Made by a program: the position numbers and the translations under genes. The notes below the pieces were generated by a model, which worked only from the letters and a program-made list of their open reading frames with translations, was not told where the DNA came from and ran no database searches. From contig JAOZPF010000096.1 in the NCBI GenBank assembly GCA_029932895.1, positions 1 to 5,700 of the forward strand: a DNA stretch of 5,700 nucleotides, read 5' to 3'. Below are positions 1 to 4,367 of the stretch, piece after piece (within the stretch, counting starts at the first letter, position 1; the number at the start of each line of letters is the position of its first letter). The stretch is from Anaerolineae bacterium. Lineage in GTDB: Bacteria; Chloroflexota; Anaerolineae; B4-G1; DUEL01.

Positions 1-1008
1 CTCGAACTTGGCGATGTTGTGGGCCACGTCATAGACCTGGAAGAGGTCAAAGCTATGCACCTTGCCGGCCAGCACCTGCTCGAACGCTTCGCGCACGCCG
101 GCGGCGAGGATTTGCCGGTTGACAAAGGCATAGTTGACCGCGCAGGCCATCGCCCCGTAATACGCCCGTCCCTCTGGCGAGTCGATGGGGGCGCAGACCA
201 GCTCCCGGTCGGCCAGGGTGAGGCCATACTTGTGCACGGCCCCCTGGAGGGAGCGCACATAGTCGTCGCAGACCTGGTGACCAAAGCCGCGGGAGCCGCA
301 GTGGATCTGGACGACGACCTGGTTCTCGGACAGGCCAAAAGCCCGCGCTGCCTTCCGGTCATAGACCTCATCGACGACGTCGATCTCGAGAAAGTGGTTG
401 CCCGCGCCCAGCGAACCGACCTGCGGCTGGCCCCGCTCCTTGGCCCGCCCGCTGACCATTCCGGGGTCGGCGCCGGGCAGTTGGCCTCCCTCCTCCGTGC
501 ATATCAGGTCCTCCCGCCGCGCCCAGCCCCGCTTCAGTGCCCACTTGGCTCCCTGCGTCAACAACTCATCCAGCTCCCGCTCCGACACACGCACCCGCCC
601 CTTGCCGCCCACACCGCTGGGGCAAGAGCGGTAGAGTGCGGCCGTGAGGTCCCGGAGGTGGGGAGCGACCTCCTCCCGCTCCAGGTGGCTACCGAGAAGG
701 CGTACACCGCAGTTGATGTCGTATCCGACGCCGCCAGGGGAGATGACGCCGGTGCGGATGTCCATCGCCGCCACGCCACCGATGGGAAAGCCATACCCCT
801 GGTGAAAATCGGGCATAGCCAGCGCATAGTTGACCACCCCCGGCAGTGTGGCGACATTGACTAACTGCTCCACCGTCCGGTCGCGGAAGGCGGTGTCGAA
901 AAGCTTGTCATCGGCATAGAGCCGCGCCGGCACCCGCATATCACCCCTTGCCTCCCGGGGCAGCTCCCAGACGAACCGGTTCACCCGGCGAAAATCCTTC
1001 TTCTCCAT
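1..1008 (-). CDS. rtcB: RtcB-type RNA ligase, partial (C-terminus beyond left edge)
   Basis: RtcB joins RNA 3'-phosphate or 2',3'-cyclic phosphate ends to 5'-OH ends using GTP and Mn2+. It acts in RNA repair and, in archaea and animals, in tRNA splicing. The reverse strand reads openly from ATG at 1008 to the window edge, 336 codons out of the roughly 480 usual for the family. Diagnostic blocks, numbered from that Met, are MPDFHQGYGFPIGG (65-78), GGVGYDINCGVR (92-103, metal-ligand Cys100 and nearby Asp97), GAGNHF (201-206, Asn204 and His205), HCGSRGFGHQ (236-245, His236) and DVAHN with His330. These match the metal-site Cys and His residues known for the family. The guanylylated histidine, about residue 400, lies outside the window. 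A strong GGAGG-type ribosome site five bases upstream supports the start. Archease, its known activator, is the gene directly upstream, so the assignment is very secure. No frameshift or internal stop was seen. Confidence 0.96.
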   Translation of the reverse strand, partial: MEKKDFRRVNRFVWELPREARGDMRVPARLYADDKLFDTAFRDRTVEQLVNVATLPGVVNYALAMPDFHQGYGFPIGGVAAMDIRTGVISPGGVGYDINCGVRLLGSHLEREEVAPHLRDLTAALYRSCPSGVGGKGRVRVSERELDELLTQGAKWALKRGWARREDLICTEEGGQLPGADPGMVSGRAKERGQPQVGSLGAGNHFLEIDVVDEVYDRKAARAFGLSENQVVVQIHCGSRGFGHQVCDDYVRSLQGAVHKYGLTLADRELVCAPIDSPEGRAYYGAMACAVNYAFVNRQILAAGVREAFEQVLAGKVHSFDLFQVYDVAHNIAKFE

Positions 1009-1013
1009 CGTCA

Positions 1014-1024
1014 CTCCTCCCTCC
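1014..1024 (-). promoter_or_regulatory. Shine-Dalgarno site of rtcB
   Basis: The minus strand reads GGAGGGAGGAG, then TGACG, then the ATG at 1008. This is the strongest ribosome site in the window and fills most of the 19-base gap after the archease stop. It fixes the rtcB start and suggests that rtcB is translated independently and efficiently from the shared mRNA. Confidence 0.8.
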
Positions 1025-1027
1025 GGC

Positions 1028-1456
1028 CTATGCGTCAAAGACGACCATTGTCTCCAGACCTCGGTCGGTGGGGCGGATTGCCATCTCATTAAAGGTCACT
1101 GCCTTGATGTGCCCCCGCAGGTCACTCGCCGGCCCGCCCCGTGCCGTCCCGCGCAGGTGAGTGGGCGTGATCTCTTCCATCTCGAATGCGACCAGAACGA
1201 TCCCTTCTCGTTCGTGCAGGTAGAGCAGTTCCCCCAGCCAGGCTACCAACAAGCCCTCGGCGTCGAGGGCCTCCAGCTCCAGGGTAAAGCTGACCGTCGG
1301 CTTTACCGTGCGCGGGTCGACCAGCAACCACGCCAGCCCCGACGCGGCGTGGACGAACAACTCGGCCAGGTCCCGCCCCCACACCCGGAGCGCCACGTCG
1401 GCCGTATGCTCTACTTCCTCAAATCCCCTCCGCTCTTTCATTCCCGCGCCGCCCAT
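1028..1456 (-). CDS. Archease, RtcB activator protein
   Basis: Archease is a small metal-binding protein that speeds guanylylation and turnover of RtcB, letting the ligase perform multiple rounds. From ATG at 1456 the protein has 142 residues, normal for the family. It shows the N-terminal signature FEEVEHTADVALRVWG (12-27), an acidic central part with LLYLHERE, and the C-terminal block HIKAVTFNEM (116-125) followed by the terminal strand ending in MVVFDA with an Asp near the end. The usual KAVTYH-type block reads KAVTFN here, a mild deviation. The start is uncertain: a GTG at 1459, the ATG at 1456 (sharing one base with the rel stop, TGATG) and an ATG at 1441 (MKERRGFEEVEHTAD, 137 residues) all fit, and none has a strong ribosome site. 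I prefer 1456 because of the overlap with the rel stop, which implies translational coupling. The next gene is rtcB, as expected for this partner. Confidence 0.93.
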   Translation of the reverse strand: MGGAGMKERRGFEEVEHTADVALRVWGRDLAELFVHAASGLAWLLVDPRTVKPTVSFTLELEALDAEGLLVAWLGELLYLHEREGIVLVAFEMEEITPTHLRGTARGGPASDLRGHIKAVTFNEMAIRPTDRGLETMVVFDA

Positions 1457-3606
1457 CACGTCTGCCGCCGCACATCGACGACGTTGGAAACCCGGCCTAT
1501 CCGCGCCAGCACCCGTCCCAACTGGCGGATGTCGGTCACCTCCACGATGATGCTCAGGTCCGCCAAATTCCCGTCCCGCGTCAGATTAACGCTGGAGATG
1601 TTGATCCCCTCCAGCGAGAGCACCCCGCTGATATCGTGCAGCAGACCTGAGCGGTCGTAGGCCCGGACGCGGATCGGCACCGGGAAAGTGCGCACCTCGG
1701 TCCCCCAGCTCACCTCGATCAGCCGTTCGCGGTCGCGGACGTTGAGCACGTTACGGCAATCGCGCCGGTGGACGGTGATGCCGCGCCCACGGGTGACATA
1801 CCCCACTATCGGCTCGCCGGGGATGGGGTTGCAGCAGCGAGCCAGATGGGTCAAGAGTCCGCCCGTGCCGAGCACATGGACGTCGTGCGGCACTTTGGGC
1901 GGGAGCGGCGCAGGAGGGAGGGCCGTTTCCCTCTCAACACCTTCCTTTCGCTGTGCCTCCAGCACACGCGAGGCGATCTGCGGGCTGTGGATGTCCCCAA
2001 AACCGACCCGTGCCAGAAAGTCCTCCACCTTTTTATAGCCGAACAAGGCTGCCACCGCCTCGTGGGGCAGGTCGTCGAACCCCAGCCGCCTCAACTCCCG
2101 CTCCAGGATCGTGCGCCCCGAGACGATGTTCTGCTGCCGGTCCTGCTTGCGGAACCATTGCCGGATCTTGGCCCGGGCGCGGGCCGTCTTGACGTACCCC
2201 AGATCGGGGTTGAGCCAGTCCCGGCTGGGGGCCGCCCGCTTGGCGGTGATGATCTCCACCTGGTCGCCCGTCTGGAGCTTGTAGTCCAACCCCACCCAGC
2301 GGCCATTCACCTTGGCCCCCCGGCAGCGGTAGCCGATCTCGGTGTGAATCTGGAAGGCAAAGTCCACCGGGGTCGCCCCAAACGGTAGGTCCACCACCTT
2401 GCCCTTGGGCGTGAAAGTGTAGACCCGGTCCTGAAAGAGGTCGGTTTTGACCCCCTCCACGAACTCGCCGGCGTCCCCCGCCTCGCTATCCGCCTCGATC
2501 TGCGCCCGCAAGGCGGCGATGTTCTCCTCGAACTGACGGTCCCGCCGCCCGCCCTCCTTGTACCGCCAATGGGCGGCGATGCCGTACTCGGCGACGCGGT
2601 GCATATAGTGGGTGCGAATCTGCACCTCCAGCGTCCGGCCGTCCATCCCCAGCACGGCCGTGTGGAGGGATTGGTACATGTTCTCCTTGGGCGTGGCGAT
2701 ATAGTCGTCGAACTCGCCGGGGACGGGCTTCCAGAGGTTGTGAACTACGCCCAGGACGTGATAGCAGTCGGGGACGGTATCGACAATGACGCGGATTGCC
2801 CGGATGTCATAGACCCGCTCCAGAGGGACCTGCTTGCGTTGCATCTTGCGGTAGATGCTGTAGATGTGCTTGGAACGGCCGGTGATTTCGGCGTGGATGC
2901 CCTCCAGCCGCAGGTGGCTGTCGAGGTGGGCGATGTGTCGCTCGACCTCGGCCTCTCGCTCTGCGCGGCGGACCGCCAGTCGGGTCGCGATGTGGTTATA
3001 AAGCTCCGGCTCCAGATAGCGGAAGGCCAGGTCCTCGAGCTCCCCTTTCCAGCGCCCGATGCCCAGCCTGCTGGCTAATGGGGCGTGGATCTCTAACGTC
3101 TCGCGGGCCAACCGCTCCTGCCGGTCGGGCGGCAGGGAGGCCAAGGTGCGCATGTTGTGCAAGCGGTCGGCCAGCTTGATGAGCATCACCCGCGCGTCAC
3201 GTGCCATCGCCAGGAAAGTCTTGCGCAGGCTCTCCAGCTCCCGCTCGTCCCGCTCCATCGCCCCTGTCCGGCCCAGACGACGAATCTCGTTCAGCTTGGT
3301 CAGTCCGTCGACCATCTGCGCTACCGCCGAGCCAAAGGCCGCTTCCACCCCCTCCACAGAGACATCACAGTCCTCCACCACATCGTGCAACAACCCCGCC
3401 GCAATTGTCTCGGCATCCACCCGCAGATCGATCAGCAACCCTGCCACAGCCAGCAGGTGGCTGATATAAGGCTCGCCAGAGAGGCGGAACTGCCCCTTGT
3501 GGGCCGCCGCAGCGAACTCGTAGGCGCGGCGGACCAGCTCCTGACCCTCCGCTCCCTCCACCTGGGCCAGAATGTCGGTAATTGTCGGAACCGAGTGCTC
3601 GGTCAT
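1456..3606 (-). CDS. rel: Long RelA/SpoT homolog (Rel), (p)ppGpp synthetase/hydrolase
   Basis: This cytosolic, ribosome-associated enzyme makes (p)ppGpp from ATP and GTP/GDP during starvation and can hydrolyse it. The 716 residues are the usual length for a long RSH protein. Domains in order: HD hydrolase (about 25-195) with His50, the HD pair His74-Asp75 followed by VVED, and Asp147 in LADRLHNM, so the metal site looks complete; synthetase (about 235-350) with GRSKHIYSIYRKM (243-255), YDIRAIRV (266-273, Asp267), YQSLHT (311-316) and EVQIRT (327-332); TGS (about 388-453); a helical region; a Cys-rich domain with Cys591, Cys592 and Cys617; and a C-terminal ACT domain (about 643-714). The motif around 298-301 is EFDD, the acidic form known from synthetase-only RelA, rather than the RXKD of bifunctional Rel. 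A GAGGGGAG sequence (3624-3617) ten bases before the ATG is the likely ribosome site. Transcription probably starts near 3736, from a promoter overlapping that of rsmD. Intact residues suggest a bifunctional enzyme, but this is inference. Confidence 0.97.
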   Translation of the reverse strand: MTEHSVPTITDILAQVEGAEGQELVRRAYEFAAAAHKGQFRLSGEPYISHLLAVAGLLIDLRVDAETIAAGLLHDVVEDCDVSVEGVEAAFGSAVAQMVDGLTKLNEIRRLGRTGAMERDERELESLRKTFLAMARDARVMLIKLADRLHNMRTLASLPPDRQERLARETLEIHAPLASRLGIGRWKGELEDLAFRYLEPELYNHIATRLAVRRAEREAEVERHIAHLDSHLRLEGIHAEITGRSKHIYSIYRKMQRKQVPLERVYDIRAIRVIVDTVPDCYHVLGVVHNLWKPVPGEFDDYIATPKENMYQSLHTAVLGMDGRTLEVQIRTHYMHRVAEYGIAAHWRYKEGGRRDRQFEENIAALRAQIEADSEAGDAGEFVEGVKTDLFQDRVYTFTPKGKVVDLPFGATPVDFAFQIHTEIGYRCRGAKVNGRWVGLDYKLQTGDQVEIITAKRAAPSRDWLNPDLGYVKTARARAKIRQWFRKQDRQQNIVSGRTILERELRRLGFDDLPHEAVAALFGYKKVEDFLARVGFGDIHSPQIASRVLEAQRKEGVERETALPPAPLPPKVPHDVHVLGTGGLLTHLARCCNPIPGEPIVGYVTRGRGITVHRRDCRNVLNVRDRERLIEVSWGTEVRTFPVPIRVRAYDRSGLLHDISGVLSLEGINISSVNLTRDGNLADLSIIVEVTDIRQLGRVLARIGRVSNVVDVRRQT
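3590..3603 (-). other. Perfect inverted repeat in rel codons 2-6
   Basis: The sequence ACCGAGTGCTCGGT is a perfect inverted repeat (6 bp arms, 2-base centre). In the rel mRNA it starts directly after the AUG and could fold into a short hairpin of about five pairs with a four-base loop. A hairpin there could affect initiation. The codons (Thr-Glu-His-Ser-Val) also explain the sequence, so function is uncertain. Confidence 0.4.
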
Positions 3607-3650
3607 TCGCTATGAGCTCCCCTCTTTCCCCTTCTCCAGATTCAGTCCAT

Positions 3651-3680
3651 CTTCCAGGTTAGCCTCGCCGCGGATGGAAG
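3651..3680. repeat. Inverted repeat in the rel leader
   Basis: CTTCCA (3651-3656) pairs perfectly with TGGAAG (3675-3680), and one more T-A pair extends it at 3650/3681. The 18-base loop makes the hairpin weak. It lies between the promoter-proximal hairpin and the rel ribosome site. It could be chance, and I give it only as a structural candidate. Confidence 0.3.
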
Positions 3681-3700
3681 AAGATAGGGGTTGGCAAGTG

Positions 3701-3710
3701 GTACCCCCCG
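3701..3710. repeat. Direct repeat GTACCCCCCG, copy 1
   Basis: The 10-mer recurs exactly at 3791-3800, 90 bases away. This copy lies in the rel leader and forms part of the GC-rich hairpin. Exact duplication in a 196-base intergenic region is suggestive of a protein site, though C-runs are not rare in this GC-rich DNA. Confidence 0.4.
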
Positions 3711-3729
3711 TCTCTTTAGGCAACGGGGG
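3705..3729 (-). other. GC-rich hairpin at the 5' end of the predicted rel mRNA
   Basis: CCCCCGT (3705-3711) and ACGGGGG (3723-3729) form a perfect 7 bp stem with an 11-base loop. From the predicted start near 3736 the hairpin would begin within the first ten bases of the rel transcript. No run of U follows, so it is not an intrinsic terminator. It may stabilise the 5' end or take part in leader control. The 3' arm on the mRNA (G-run at 3709-3704) could alternatively pair with ACCCC read from 3691-3687. Confidence 0.45.
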
Positions 3730-3742
3730 CGGTTACTAGAAA

Positions 3743-3770
3743 AGTATAACCCAGGCAGGCCATTTGTCAA
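3743..3770 (-). promoter_or_regulatory. Sigma-70-type promoter of the rel-archease-rtcB operon
   Basis: Read on the minus strand, a perfect -35 hexamer TTGACA (3770-3765) is followed by a 16-base spacer and TATACT (3748-3743), five of six matches to the -10 consensus. The expected start is near 3736, giving a rel leader of about 130 bases. The -35 box overlaps that of the divergent rsmD promoter. Confidence 0.7.
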
Positions 3771-3792
3771 CGAGAGCAGAGCGGGGTATAGT
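3764..3792 (+). promoter_or_regulatory. Sigma-70-type promoter of rsmD-rimO
   Basis: TTGTCA (3764-3769), a 17-base spacer and TATAGT (3787-3792) form a near-consensus promoter, with one mismatch in each hexamer. The expected start at about 3799-3803 falls on or just before the rsmD ATG at 3803, so the transcript would have almost no leader. Confidence 0.68.
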
Positions 3793-3800
3793 ACCCCCCG
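3791..3800. repeat. Direct repeat GTACCCCCCG, copy 2
   Basis: Second exact copy, placed between the rsmD -10 box and its ATG. It forms the right half of an inverted repeat, GGGGTA (3783-3788), TAG, TACCCC (3792-3797), which covers the -10 hexamer. A factor bound here would block the rsmD promoter. Confidence 0.4.
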
Positions 3801-3802
3801 CT

Positions 3803-4351
3803 ATGAGAGTCATCGCTGGCAAAGCAAAAGGGCGCAAGCTCAGGTCGGTCCCCGGCGGCGGCACCCGCCCCATCACCGACCGCGCCAAGTCGGCCCTCTT
3901 TAACATTCTGGGCCAGGATGTCGTCGCCTGCCGTTTCCTCGACCTCTTTGCCGGGACCGGGCAGGTAGGGATCGAGGCCCTCAGTCGGGGGGCGGAGGAG
4001 GCGGTTCTGGTGGAACGGGGCACGGCAGCGCTGCGGACGATCCGCGAGAACCTGGCCCACACAGGACTGGCGGCCCAGGCCCGTGTGGTGCGCGCCGATG
4101 TCTTTGAGTATCTGCAGCGGGAGCCGGAGCCGTTCGACTATGCCTACATCGCTCCCCCCCAGTACCACGGGCTGTGGGCGGCTACGTTGCGGGTACTGGA
4201 TGCCCAACCCGGCTGGCTGGCGGAGGACGGGTGGGCCATCGCCCAGATCCATCCCCGCGAGTACGAGGAGCTGGTTCTGGAGAACCTGCACCTCTTTGAC
4301 CAGCGGCGGTACGGCGGCGTGATGCTCTGTTTCTACGCGCCGGAAGTGTGA
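3803..4351 (+). CDS. rsmD: RsmD-family rRNA methyltransferase
   Basis: RsmD methylates N2 of G966 of 16S rRNA (E. coli numbering) using S-adenosylmethionine. The 182-residue protein has normal length. The family's N-terminal signature is MRVIAGKAKGRKL (1-13), followed by TRPITDRAKSALFNIL (21-36), the SAM-binding motif DLFAGTGQVGIEALSRGA (47-64), the acidic VLVER (68-72), RADVFEYL (97-104) and the active-site region YIAPPQY (115-121). RsmD proteins normally have DPPY or DPPF at the last site; here Ala117 replaces the Asp and Gln120 is inserted before Tyr121. I believe this variant recurs in a subset of the family, so the target base should be treated as inferred. The start is placed at the ATG because it gives the signature N-terminus. 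The frame opens further to a TTG at 3764, but that TTG is part of the -35 box. No Shine-Dalgarno sequence precedes the ATG. rimO follows after 16 bases. Confidence 0.88.
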   Translation: MRVIAGKAKGRKLRSVPGGGTRPITDRAKSALFNILGQDVVACRFLDLFAGTGQVGIEALSRGAEEAVLVERGTAALRTIRENLAHTGLAAQARVVRADVFEYLQREPEPFDYAYIAPPQYHGLWAATLRVLDAQPGWLAEDGWAIAQIHPREYEELVLENLHLFDQRRYGGVMLCFYAPEV

Positions 4352-4367
4352 GCTGGGACTGGATGGT

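Larger units (their letters stand above)
3607..3802. promoter_or_regulatory. Divergent intergenic region between rel and rsmD
   Basis: This is the only non-coding stretch longer than 20 bases in the window. It separates the minus-strand rel operon from the plus-strand rsmD-rimO pair. It contains two overlapping divergent promoters, a rel mRNA leader of about 130 bases with possible hairpins, and two copies of a 10-base C-rich repeat. No tRNA, small ORF with a convincing ribosome site, or U-tract terminator was found in it. Confidence 0.75.

Noticed and set aside
19..864. 281-codon open frame on the plus strand
   Set aside because: It is antisense to rtcB, whose conserved motifs are unmistakable. 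The antisense protein has no recognisable domain and reflects GC-rich codon use.
1109..1660. 183-codon plus-strand frame across archease and the end of rel
   Set aside because: It covers conserved coding DNA on the other strand, has no ribosome site and its Arg/Pro/Ser-rich product looks like a frame shadow.
1768..2388. 206-codon plus-strand frame inside rel
   Set aside because: It is antisense to the TGS and Cys-rich regions of Rel and shows no domain of its own.
3705..3729. Intrinsic terminator in the intergenic hairpin
   Set aside because: The stem is GC-rich but no T-run follows on either strand, and no gene ends nearby.
3764..3802. Upstream TTG start extending rsmD by 13 residues
   Set aside because: The TTG is part of the predicted -35 box, so it would not be transcribed from that promoter. 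The family signature begins at the ATG at 3803.
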